Assembly: GCA_020912385.1 (NCBI GenBank)
Contig: CP087210.1
Coordinates: forward strand, 682,001 to 746,000
DNA from: Neofusicoccum parvum
Taxonomy: Eukaryota; Ascomycota; Dothideomycetes; Botryosphaeriales; Botryosphaeriaceae
Length of the DNA: 64,000 bases
Direction: 5' to 3'
The position numbers and the translations under genes were made by a program. Every line of letters starts with the position of its first letter. Within the stretch, counting starts at the first letter, position 1. The notes beneath the pieces are model-generated. The model did no database searches, was not told where the DNA came from, and worked only from the letters and a program-made list of their open reading frames with translations. Shown here piece by piece: positions 47,456 to 59,446 of this stretch.

Positions 47456-50400
47456 GGTGGGCGACGGCGCGGCCGTTGCGATGGTCGCGGTCGTGGTCGT
47501 GGTGGCGGTTATTTGAGGTGGGAGAGCGGGTGGTGCGAAGGGCGAGATGGCTGTTTCCGGAGCAGACGATTGCGTCAAGATCGGCAGGCCCAAATACCAC
47601 AGCGCTGGCGATTGAGTGCAGGCGTTCGGCGCGGGCTCATAAGTAATGCGGCATGCCCGGACAGCGTGGCAGGCTTGGGCGGGTGAGACAGCAGGTGTGC
47701 GTTGTGCGGGTGGGTGGTGAGGGTGAGGGTGAGTGGCGGCCTTGCAGTTGGCAGGTGTGGTGTGTGTGTGGGCGCGGGCGTGGGCGTGGACCTGCGGAAT
47801 GGGAAGCTGGGGGGCGCTGGATCATAAGAATCCGGGAGAGCGAGAGACAGTGCTTTTGTCTGACAAGTCAACCGCACAAGCTCGCGGTGCCTGCGACCAC
47901 CACGACCAACCGGCGCCGTGGGACTTGAGGCGTTTGCGCATGGGCAGAGGCATGGAGCGGCAGAGCATGGGGGGGGGCGCACACGCCGGGGCGCGCCCGG
48001 GGGCCGCGGGCACGGAGGGCACGCGGGCAGCGAAGACGCGCACGGGGGGCAACCTCGGAATGCAAGTCACAAGAGCACACGCTGGATCTGCCTCAGCCTG
48101 CGGCGTGCGTCCAAAAACGTGCAAGGCCACCGCCAGCGCGTACGAGTCGCGGTGGAGCCGGCTGCAGCGCCAGCGACGCTTCCGCACTTCCCCAGAGTAG
48201 CGCCGACGTCCCCTGGCAGCCCAGCGCCCAATGGAGCGCCGCGCGGCTGAGCTGCTCCGGCGGCCTGAAGAAGCCTCTCTTCCAGAACCGCAGTCGAACA
48301 AAGCCCGCCCGAGTCAGTGCCCGACGCGACACCGCCAGCCGCTGAGCGCTCAGCGCCGGGCGCTGGCCTCGCACGCTGCCGCACTGCGGCTCGCTAGCAC
48401 TGCTGCCCCGGCGACGGCGACACCTGGCGGCCGCCTCTCTCCAACCGCGTCCGCACGCGGCGCCGTGCGCGCTCAGGCTCAGGCTCAGGCGCGCAGGCCG
48501 TGGTCTGGCCGCCTTTTCGTTACAGGCGGGCGTGGGTAAATACCGGGCGCGGGTACTGCTCGCCCAAGACGGCCAGCGCCTAGCCGCAATCGACGCCCAC
48601 ACGAGCGCGCGCCGGCCGGCTTCGCCCCAAACGTCGCGCGGCCGCTCTCCGGGCGGGATGATTCAAGCGCGTCTCGAATGCCGCATTGCGCTGGCCCGTA
48701 CCAGTACGTAACGCGCGCCGCTGGACTTCTCTCCGCGCGCTGCCCGCCGCCCGCCAGCTGCGCGCGTCCGCGGCGCGGCGAGTGGCCGCCAGGCAGCGGC
48801 AGCGGCAGCGTCTGCAGCCCACCGGTGAGCGCGCGGGACGAGGATGGTACTTGAGCGGGCGGGGTCCGCGTTGCGTGTCGCCGTCGCGCTCGCCAGGTAC
48901 CACAGGTCGCCACGCCGCTGTTGTCGCTGCTGTGGCTGGAGCATCACATGTGCGCGAGGAATTTTCCGCTTGCAGCTGACTTGCTCTTCTCGGCCACCCG
49001 CTCGCCCAGCGTGTCGCAATTTGAAGTGGGCATTGGCGAGCCTGCACTGGGCAGGTGGGCTGGCCGTGGGGAGCTGGCAGCTGGCTGCCCTGATGATGCG
49101 ACGCGCCCTGGCCGGGAGGATCCAACGGCGGCTGCTTGATCTGACGCTCTCGACGAGGCTGTCGAGCATCAAGCGCGCGCTGTGCCGCCGGGCTTGATGA
49201 AGTGGCAGTCATTTGACGAGTCTCAGCACGCTGCTGGCCATCATGTGCGACCGGCTGCTTTCAGCGGCGGCGATCGGCCAGCGCTGGGGCAATAGGCAGC
49301 GCGTTATTGCGCCCGCTCGCAGCATGATCTCCAGGAGAAGCAGATGACCAGAGCCGGGGCGCGGTGTCACGGCAGGCAGCTCCGCCAGCCAAAAGCGACG
49401 GCCGTTGTAACTGCCTGCGTGACCAGACCCTGAGCTGCGCACCCCGGCGCCCGTCTCCGCAGCCGCTACCGGGGGGTACACGGCCGCAGGCGACTTTGCC
49501 ACTGGCCGCAAGTCTCGGCCGGTACCTCTCGAGTCCACGCACTGTTTCTCCGCCATTGAGGCGCCGATCAGGGCCAGTCCGGGCCAGGCGGGAATCTCGT
49601 CGGAGCATTAGCACCCATGCGCCTCCCCGTGATCGTCCTCCTCGTGCGCTCCGCCTCCGCTCCCACCTGGTGCCCATTGCCGGCCGCCCAGCCGTCTGAC
49701 AGTCACAGTGCTGCGCGCCCTCCGCTGCGCGCCTGCCCGCAGCCGCCCAAGCGCCGGCGAGTGACACGATGTTCAGGCGGCGGCTGCGTGCGCTGCAGTC
49801 CCCGGATTGCGACGCCGTGCCGCATGGACGCAAACGACTTCCCCGGACGGACACTTGGACCACTCACGGCCGGCGCGGCCAATCCGTCCCGCGGCGCCGA
49901 TGCAGCGCTGGCGATGTATCGTCTGCAATGGCGGCCGTTGCACACAACCTCATTGCTGACGCGAGGGCCGGCCGGCGTGGCAGCAAGGGGAGCTGGCCCT
50001 TCCAGAAGGCGCGGCGTGTGCGATGACGGGGCGGCGCTGCCAGCGGCCGTGAAACAGGATGATTCCCGTCGCGCATGAAGGCGGTGAAGGTCAGACCTGT
50101 GAGGCCTCCATGTGATGGCACAAACGTCTGAGACAGCAATGCCTTCCACGCTCCAGGCATCGCGACACCCATCAGCTGGCGGGCATGCCACACCCACCAC
50201 GCCCACCGCGCCGTCGCTGGCGGCGCTGCCAGAAGCGGCAGCGGTGCCGAGGGCGACATGGCGCGCCCGTCCGCTCGCTTCGGGCGGGGCCTGTGGGCGT
50301 CGAGCACGCCGCGGGCAGAGGCAGCGAGGCCGATCGCGCGATCTGAGGCCGGGCTGGGGGTGATCGCAGAGGGCCGTCGCGCTGGCGGTCTTGGAGGGCG

Positions 50401-53400
50401 AATCTGATCTGGCGGCGGCGCGAGACACGGGCAGCAGGGAGCGCGGGCGGGCGCAACACATTCCTCCACGATGCGACGCTGCGGGCTCGCGCGGCGGGCG
50501 GCGGGCGGCGGGCGGCACTGCGACTCGGCGGTCTCAGAGCAGCTCGGGGTGGTTTGGACGCTGGTATCGCGGGCGCCCGTTGGGTGGGGGTGGGCGAAAG
50601 GCAGCAGAACACCAAAACCAGTCCCCCGGAGCGCGCCATCGGACCCGGCGACCTGGCACGGGCTGGCCGACTAGGCCCGAAGAGGGGCGGGACGAGACGG
50701 GCCTGCCGTCTTTTGCAGGTCTCGTGGATGCGGCCGTGGGCGGGCTGACGCCGCGGGGCCTTTGCAAGTGCCGGCGCCGGCAGCCTTATCACACACTGCG
50801 GGCTGCGGGCTGGTGGTGGTGGTCGTGGTCGTGGTCGTGCTGGCCTGACTCGGGGCCGGCGTCGCTTTTGCCGACCGGCAGCGGAGCGCGTCGTGCTGGC
50901 CGCGCCTGCTGGCCCTCGCGGCACCGCGCCGTGCCGCCAGTCGCTGCCGCGCCGACTGCTCCCTCCGACCGCCCCCAATCGGGCATTTCGCGTTTCATCG
51001 CACCGCCAAGCGAGCGCCGGCCGCCTCGTTTGGGCTGCGACAGCATCGCGAGCGCTGGCTCCGCGGACACGGCAAGGGACGTCAATGCGGCGCCTGCCGT
51101 TGCGCTCCGCTTGGGCAACTGCGCCGGCCACGGCCAGCACCACGGCGCCCAAAAGCAAGCGGCCGGCCCTGCCGCCCCACGCACGAGCTGGTCATCTGCG
51201 CGCCGGCGCTGCTCCTTTTGCCGGCACTGCGCACCCAGCACCCGGCGGCGCGGGAGCGCAGTCCACGCCCCGGCGCCGGTCAATCGCGGAAATTGGAGCT
51301 GCGCGCGCGCATTGGCGAATGGGCGCGGCCAATTTGCTGCGCGCGACACCACCGGCCTGGGCTCTGGGACGCGCAGCCGTTGTGTCGGCAACGGCAACGG
51401 CGGGCGCTGCAGCAGCTGCACGCTGGCATCATCGGCGCTGTGAAGACGGCCACGCACGGACGCGCTCGCCCGCCGTGGGGAAGGCAAAAGGAACGTCCGG
51501 CCATCAATGCGTGTATCACCGCTGGCCTGCATGACCTGCTGCTGTTGGTAAGTCTGCCTTGCGCGCAGCTTATCCGCGCTCCTGCGTGTCGCCTGCGGAC
51601 GGCGCTCCCTATCACCCGGCCGCCAGCGCTGCTCTCCCCCACGCCGCGCGCACCGGACGTGGGCCCACGTGCTCCCCGGCACGCCGTTCCGCTCCCTCGG
51701 GTCGCTGCTGCGGTGCCGCGCCTCATTTCGGCCGCCGTCGAGCATCCGCAGATTGCATTCTGGCCGTTCCCCTGAGCTGGAACGATGGCTGCTTCCCGAA
51801 GCCAGCTAGAGCGCCAATCCGCGCGATCGCCGCGGGCAGAGAATACATCCAGTGCAATCCCAATACGAGCGTCGCGTCTGGTCTGACCGCGGCGTGTACA
51901 TGGATCCAATACTCGCTGCGGTAATCCAAATAACAGCACCTCCCTCGGCCGCCCTCACCACCGCGGGCACCCAAGATCTCCTCTGCATTGACAGCACGAC
52001 AGATCCCTCATCTTGCGTCAACCAACGACGCCCGCAAATGCACGATGGAATCGGACGTGCACGGCGCCTCGAGCGCCCCAGCAGCACCGCAGCCAAACGC
52101 CGCGGCATGTTTCAGCAGCTGGCAGGCCGCGCGCCCTGAATAACTGGCTGCCGTAAATGCGCAGCAGGCAGCGAGCCGCTGCGCCGGGTCTGAAGTGTCC
52201 CAACCCCAGGATTTCTATATATTGACCCCCGTACCACACTCCCGACTCGCCTCTTGCTTGCCGCTTCTGCTGTCCACGCGGACGCCGATTGCAGCGGCCA
52301 CCCCTGCGTCGCGCGCTCAGCTCTTGTACAAGCAATTCCCGCCCGAAGGGATAAGCACGCCCGGCTCTTTTGCCCCTGGGCGCTCCTCCACTGCTGCTGC
52401 ACCTGCAGACTATCTCGGAAATAGCAGCAAGATAATGCGGCCAGAGACACGTTGTTTCCCGACCGCCCTTTTGCCTCACCGGCCGCCCTCCACAGGCTGC
52501 AGGCACATGTCATCACCGCCGCGCCTTGCAGCAGCCGTACCTGGCAACAGTGCCTCCAGCTGGCTGGTTGAGTCATCATGTGCGCGTTCAGCCCCCAGCC
52601 CCCGGCCCTCAGCCCTCAGCCTCACCCGGCGGCCGTTGCGCTGCTCAGACCCTACTCACATGGTCCAAAATGGAAGGACACGATGGAACGGTATACGGGG
52701 GCGGTTGGGTTTTGGGGCCGTCAGCATTCATCCGGGGGTGGTTGTGTCAGCGCCATCCCTCAGCTCCCCTTCCCGCCCACCACCACCACCCTCGTCAGCG
52801 CCTGTTCCGCGAACCGCCCCCAGATTATCTCTCCGTCACTCGGCTCCTCCGCCCCCGCCAGCCCCATCCTCCCGCCTCCCCCGGAAATTCCGTGTCCAAG
52901 TCTGGCTGGTCTGTCGTAAGCCGTGTGTATGTGTTGATGTGTCCGTTGGTCCCCCGTCTATTCTCCCGCCCAACCCTAACTCCGCACAACCCGCTTCCGT
53001 CCGCGCGTCGTACAAGTGCGGGCGCACCAATAGCCGGCCGGCGAAGTCAGCAGCGCAACCTCCACCAAGATACGCAGCGCTGCGGAGGAAGAAATAGTCA
53101 CCGCCAACCAGCCCCGGCTTTGAAATCCACTCTCCGTCTCGCCCGCCAAGGGAGTCCCAACACGTATCCTGCCGGGATCACGGCTGCGCTTGCTCGCTCC
53201 CGGCCCTGCTCTATTTCCTGCTTCCAGCCTTTGTTGTCTCGTCTGCCTTGCCTACCATTCTTTGCGCCTTGCATTGCCCTTACCTCAGCCCTATCCCCTC
53301 TGGAGGTCATCTGGCACGCTGGCTTTTGCCCCAGCCCAGCCTCACCAAAATCGAACCACCAAGATTAAACCACGCTCTTAGGCCACCGGACTTGCAAGCC

Positions 53401-56400
53401 ACGATAGCGAGAGCGAAGCGGCCGGTGGCAGCAGCAGCAGGAGCAAGATGCCACACACGGCCGTCCGGCACTCGCCTCCGCATCAATAATGCAATCGCAC
53501 CAAGCACAACCACCGCCTCCGCTGTACCACGGATCGCAGGCACGCACTGTTCCCGCTTACCCCATAATCTCGTGGACTGGGGCTTGTGGCCGCTCCCCTA
53601 GCGTCGTTCTCCCCTTTGCAACCCCCCCGCCGCCCTCCTCTGAACCCCGCCCCGCGCCCGGTCGGCCGCCCGCATCTATTCCGTGACCCGCGGCGCACAC
53701 ACACCCTTACACACCCTTCCCTTCCTCGCACCGAGCCGTCCCGTAATCCCGCACGCGCGCACGCGCATTCCCGCCCGCTTCGCAACAGGAGAGGGAAAAA
53801 AGCCCCCTCCCTCCCTCCCCGACGGGAAGCACAAGCGAGCGCAGACGGGACGAGAAGACATGTGCGCATGTACCTCTGTACCTCCCTCCCACCGCGCCCA
53901 CACCGCGACGGGTGCGGGCCAAGTCGAAGCATCACGGACGGGGATCAGAGAAGAAGAAGAAAGGCGGTTCTGGCCGGAGGTCGACGACGGTCGATCCGCT
54001 CCCAGCCCTAAAGCGCCCTCGCGCAAAACGCACGTCAGTCAATCCTCTCGTCCTGTCCAGCCTGTCGGCGAATTTTTGGTTTTGCTGGCTGGCGTGGGGC
54101 TTGACAAATCAATCCTCCGACACGGCCCCTTCGCCGCGTGATTGGGGATGTCTTGGGCGGGCGCGGCGAGCGGTGGCGGCGCGAGGCGGAGCGCCTCGCC
54201 CGTCTGCCCGCCGCTTGGTGGTGTGTGGTGGGCAGGAGGTAGGTGGGTTGTGGAGGGTGGATGGGGAGGAGGGGGGCGGTTGGAGCGCGCAGGGGAGGAT
54301 GATGGGAGATGATGGCTGGGCGTCGGACAGAGTTTGATCAGCGCGGCGCATGTCTGTCATCTCCTCTCTTGCGCCCTCTCTCACCGTCTTCGGAGGTTTA
54401 TTCTGTTGGTGCGGTGAGTGGTGGGGGAGGGGAGGGGGCAAGGGAGGCGAGAGACATGGAGATAAGAGAGGTGTTGTGACGCCTGGCTGCCACAATGACT
54501 GCATTTAAGATTGCGACTCGACTGCGGATGCATTTGCTATTGTCGTTGACTGAGACAGACATATGTATTTGCCAGGACAGGGTGGTGCCGCCGTGCCGGG
54601 CCCGCCTTTGTTGTTGTTGTTTTGCAGAGCTTTAGATGCCAGACGGGAGGTTAATTAAACTCACTGCTGTGGAGGATTCAGCACGTGTGCGCGTGCATGC
54701 ATATGTTTGTTGTGCGGTGGCGATGTCGCGTGCGGGCTGGCCGCCGCAAGCAGCCCCATCAGCAACCAGTAACGCAAGTAGGCAGTCTGTTGCGGGGATT
54801 GTTCTGCGGCGGTCGAGGCCTGTCTCCGCACCGAGCCGCACGAGGTCAGATGCGAGAGCAGCGTGGAGGCAAAGAAGGGCCGTTTTGGGGTCTTGGGGCT
54901 TTCTTTGCCTGCCCGTCCCGCATGCATGCAGTGACGCCCTACCGCGTCGTCGTGCGTTGAGACCGGGACCGAGGGGCCTTTGTTATTGCTCTAGCTGCGG
55001 GAGCGTTGAGGGGGATCGTCAGGGTCCCTGGGCGCTGCTCACGGGATCGTGCATGTGCATGTGTTGAGGGATTGACCACTGGCAAATTGGGCCTTTCACA
55101 TGTGAGAGAGCCACGGACGGCGTCAGCGAAGGGAGGTCAGATGGGGTGGCCGTCTTGCGCCATCAGCATCAGCACAATCAAGACCTGGATTTTGGGTTTC
55201 CTGATTGCGTTCTGACTGTCTGATCAATGACTGTTTCGTGCTGATTTTCCCCATCTGCCGGCGTCGTGCAGCGATCTGGTTCGTGGGGCGGCCCAGAGAC
55301 TGGCGGGCTGGCTTGCTTGGCCGTTGCGATGACTTCACAGGCGCTTCATAATCTGACGTCGCTGGATTGCGCGTCGCCAGCGCATCGGGCGTATACTCCA
55401 TCATCCGGTAAGGTCGGCAGTGGCTTCACATGAAGTTGAGGCGCTGTTTGAGCATCAAAAGTCTAGACCGTGGCGCCTCCGACGCATCCGCATGACTGTT
55501 TCGGGTCAGAGGTGCATCAAGCGTGAGGTGATGCATACGAGAGGCTCAGGTCATCATTCTATGTGTTCCTTCGTATCCGAATGTTTCGGAATACTCATGA
55601 CGTTTTTAAGATGCCCGGGTCGTGGGAAACAGAGTTCAAGTGATTTGCTGCGCATAGTTGCGCCGCTCGGACCCGGGTATGGATGGAATACCTAAAACGG
55701 AAAGTGACCACCATCATCGAACCACTCCAAGACCTGCGAACAAAATGCACGAGGTTCTTTGGAAGAGTGATTTCAAAAATACACATGGTTTCCGCTGGGA
55801 TTGAAACACTTGTCGAGGCGTGGAGACGTAGCGTGCCCTCCGCAAATCCCATCCGGACGAATCACTTGACTGCTTCTGTGGCTAATAAGCTCTAGCGATG
55901 CTTTCGGAATCAACTCAGAATCAACCACATGGCCTGCTCCATTATTCAACAGACCTCCGCACACCTTCCGCTTAAGCGGATGCTCTTTGTTCCGCACCAA
56001 GGCAAGCCCGGTTTTGCAAAGCCTGGGTCACTTACGAGCATTATCTTTGGAAACCCAAAAACACGGTGGCTAAAAAGAACACGCCACCAGCCAAGTTTTT
56101 GATGGCAAGGTGATTGAGCAGATCTTTATACTCAACGTTTTCAATGGAACACGTGGTCAGTTTGTGCAGTTGAAATCTATCCAGACACAACTGTGTACCC
56201 AAAGAAATACCAAATGAATCCAGACGAATAAGGAATGCACGTTTCCATCATTTCCCAGACCAACCTCGTAGTTCTTGAGAGACTTTCTCTGATGAGGATC
56301 GTAAGTATTATTGGATGCAGCAAAGTCTATTCTTCCTCTCGCCATGCCCCAGCGGGCCACAAAAGAAATGAATCTCATGCGTAATTCAAGCATTCGTCTA

Positions 56401-56694
56401 GATGGTCTTGGGGATTCAATCGAAGCATCTCTGCGTCCAGACGAGTACTTGAATTACCTATAAGCCAGTCAAACTTATCCATTCCCTTTGCAACCTACTG
56501 TAATGCCTATTTATTACGTACATCAGCCGAATTTTAGATGGCATAGAACAACCTGTTCATCAGTTGCGGCTTCTAAGCACCGTCTAAACACTCAAAAGGT
56601 GTTCTTAGGCGCTTTCCGTCAATGAAGCCCCTATTCATGATTATCCACCACCTTCAACACCTCAGTTCAACACATTCTCTCCTCTTCCTCACGC
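47456..56694. other. 9.2-kb GC-rich region without recognised genes
   Basis: This is the upstream side of the AreA-GATA-like gene, reaching to the 3' end of the hydrolase gene. The part at 47.5-53 kb is extremely GC-rich with short GGC, CAG and CTCAGG runs. A TATA-like stretch lies at 52214-52224. A long purine-rich tract on the + strand (54.2-54.5 kb) is pyrimidine-rich on the - strand, like a fungal promoter or leader pointing toward the regulator gene. From about 55 kb the DNA becomes AT-richer. Frames up to 350 codons on both strands (50391-51443, 50172-51158, 50789-51745, 52195-53097) are compositional. Confidence 0.4.
48473..48497. repeat. Short CTCAGG tandem run
   Basis: Three to four copies of the hexamer CTCAGG or a close variant. 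A similar CAGGCG/CAGGCT run is at about 44582-44612, upstream of the neighbouring gene. Confidence 0.6.
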
Positions 56695-58078
56695 TCACAC
56701 CTCAGCCTTCCCCCTAATCCACTCCTCCACCACGGCCGCAATCTCCAAGTTATTCAGCTCATTGTGCAAAAAATGCCCGTTCCCTCTCACGCCCCTCTCC
56801 CACAACCGGATCCACTCCGCCTCCACGCCGGCCTGGCGCAGGAACCCCACCGTGCAATGGTCGTACGTGGCGTGGGGGCTCGCCTCGCCGGTGGCGGCGA
56901 CATACGGCACGGCGGCGACGCGGGGCAGGCTCCTCGCGGCTTCCGGCCTCTGCATGACGCAGCTGCGGCGGGCGGGCAGGTCGGCGCCCACGGTCTCTGT
57001 GGCCAGCTGGCCGGCGTCGGCGGCGGCCGGCTCGTACGCGAGCGGCGTGGTGGTCAGCCCCCACGGGCGCGCGGCGGTGCGCCCGACCGCCGGCGCGCTG
57101 GCGTTGCCGTAGTACGACTGGAACGGGATGTTGCCCGGCTCGAGCGCGACGTTGCCGGCCACGAGTGTCGGGCAGTCGTTGGACAGCAGGATGCCGTACA
57201 GCGCGCCGATCGAGTGCGTGATTAGGAAGGCGGGCGTGCCGAGCTGCGCGAGGAGCGCGCAGCCCGACGCCCGCATGCTGAGTTCCTGCGCCGTAAGGTT
57301 GGAGGTGCGCGGCAAGATGGTGGATTCGAAGGCGTCAAAGATGGGGTCGCCGCGGGTGCCGTTCTGTCGTCGTGGGGTGGGGCGGGTTAGTGGGAGGGAG
57401 GTGGAGGGAGGGGAGATGAACGTACGCCGGGCCATTGCGTGTGGTTCTGGGATTGGGGGTAGGCGTTCGTGAGCTCTGGTGCCGTGTAGCCTCTTTCGCT
57501 GCCTTCAGCAGTGCCGCCGATGATCAGTGGGAATTCAGCGAAGTTGTTTTCAGTGCCACGGCCGACGGAAGTTTGATCAATGACATAGACTTGATAGCCT
57601 TGATCCAGGAAATAGCTGGCAAACCCCTTGCGGTTGTCCGGAGTGTTGAGCCATGTCTGTTTGAGTATTCGGGTCAGCGTGGTTAGTAGTTGAAGGTGAA
57701 TTGATGTTGATACATACCGTGCCGGTAATTGCTGGTGGTTCCAGTCAGCCTTGGACGGTATTGTGGGATTCGAGATGTCCTACCGTGGAAAAACACAATC
57801 GGGTTCCGCTTAGTGACTCCAGCAGCAGGCGTGAGTTTCTCAACGTAAACTTGATCGTACGTCAAGGTTCCCACGCTGGTGTTGACATATCTCCCGCCAA
57901 TGTAGAAGAAATCGCGGTAGTGGAGCGACTCATTCGAGGGACAGTTTGGAGAGATGGCATTGATTCCAACGCAATCCGTGGCAGTCGCATTTCTACGGTC
58001 AAGAGAATGATCACGGTTGAAAGCAGAAACGACAATTGAGCTGCAAATACAGCTCAAGAAAAGAGGCTGGAGAATCAT
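56695..58078 (-). CDS. Secreted alpha/beta-hydrolase (esterase-like)
   Basis: Four exons: 58078-57784, 57731-57718, 57656-57426 and 57363-56695, 402 residues. A signal peptide (MILQPLFLSCICSSIVVSA) is followed by YVEKLTPAAGV and the oxyanion-region PIVFFHG. A 14-nt second exon adds the residues leading to TWLNTPDNRKGFASYFLDQG. The nucleophile elbow is THSIG (Ser231) and the catalytic His is in GNGHFLHNELNN near the C-terminus. The sequence YVIDQTSVGRG and the NGTRGDPIFDAF block are typical of a fungal family of extracellular hydrolases with unknown substrate. Several NxS/T sites are present. GC is much higher in the last exon than in the first. Confidence 0.88.
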
Positions 58079-59446
58079 GACAGCTTGGGGTGCCGAAAGG
58101 GAATGAAGAATTGAAAATGGGACTACAATGCGGCGGGAGCAAAAGCTGCAGGATTCAGTGTTCAGAGAAACTTATATTAAAGAGCGAGAGGTAGGTAAGG
58201 CTATCTCCGGGGCGCAAGAAGTGGATCTTCGGCGAAGGTGCTCAAAACATGGTGCTGCCCCGCTGCAAGATCCCGTCCCCCGATTGCCTCGTAGTTTTCG
58301 GAAATTTGTGAGCCAGTCATACAATATTCTGTCCCTATCCATTACGGAAGGCGTTCGCTTGGGCATGAAGACTACAAGGTGTCTGCTGAAGACTCGGTGC
58401 AGAGTAATCTCATAAATTTTGCCTGGGGATAGAATTCCAATCCGCCTCGCGTATGTACAAGATAGGTGGGGAAGGGAATGCGAAATTCCCCACACTGAGC
58501 CCCACCGCCATTGCGGGATCTAAGCAAGCCTGGTGACAGTGAACACATGGGGAACCGAGCGGACGTGGCTTTTGCAAGAATTATGGATGAGTGCTGTAGC
58601 CGACGGCTAGCGTGAGGATAAACTGGCTCTGGCCTAGATTCACGCCCGGCTATAGGGAGGCGAAGTATACATCGGACATACTTGAACACCCAACGTAGGA
58701 GTAAATGTCGAGCATTTCTGCGTTAGCAGTAGGCTGCAACACACACTAATTAGTCATCCATGATCAGCCACCACAGCGCAAACACATATACGGTGAGCAA
58801 GTGAACTTTCAACGTCTTCAATATTCCACCCTTACTACCAATAAACAACTGCTCCCCTCCTAACCCCTCTAGAAGCTTCCGCATAACCTCCCAGACCACA
58901 TCACGGAGACAGGTGCCTTTCCCGAAGAACTCCAAGCTGAACAAAGGGCCCATGCGTTCTCAAACCTAGCGAGTCAACCCATCTTCCGCCTTGACGGCGA
59001 AACCAACTCGAACCCAAGGACTGTAGTAATACTATCCAAGAGGAGTCCAAGTTTCGAGCCCAGAGAGGGGAGATATGAGAACTCTAGCAAGGTAAGAAGT
59101 GAGAAATACAGTAGCCAGCTCTTTAACTCCAAGTTCTGTGTAGAAGGCAACTAGCGTAGGTGATGGAGGTATGAGAGAGATGGTTGGAAGATCCGGAAGT
59201 GGGTGCAGGATGAGGAATGACGAAAGACGCAACGGAATGCCGTAATTCGAACAGACCAGAAAGAAGCAAACGGGAAGAATTTGAGCCCCATACCAACACC
59301 AGACGTCCAAAAACACTCAAAGGACGATTATACCCCGCTCCCAAGAGTATCCAATAACGCCGTGCCCGTGCCATCAAGGCTTTTGACCCAATCCAAACAA
59401 CCAAAACGACCAATCATTGAGTGAAACTGGAGACAGAAGTCTTAAA
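58079..59446. other. Intergenic, 1.37 kb
   Basis: This region lies between the hydrolase start and the Ppc89-like stop. It is of moderate GC, with small domain-free frames only (for example 58372-58689 on the -). No repeat or RNA gene is seen. Confidence 0.5.

Noticed and set aside
50172..51745. Overlapping frames of 300-350 codons at 50172-51158 (-), 50391-51443 (+) and 50789-51745 (-)
   Set aside because: Mirror-image frames with biased composition and simple GGC/CAG runs; no conserved segment or plausible splice structure.
52195..53368. Open frames at 52195-53097 and 52526-53368 (+)
   Set aside because: Pro/Ser-rich, domain-free, with two frames open at once over a pyrimidine-rich tract; more like promoter or leader DNA.
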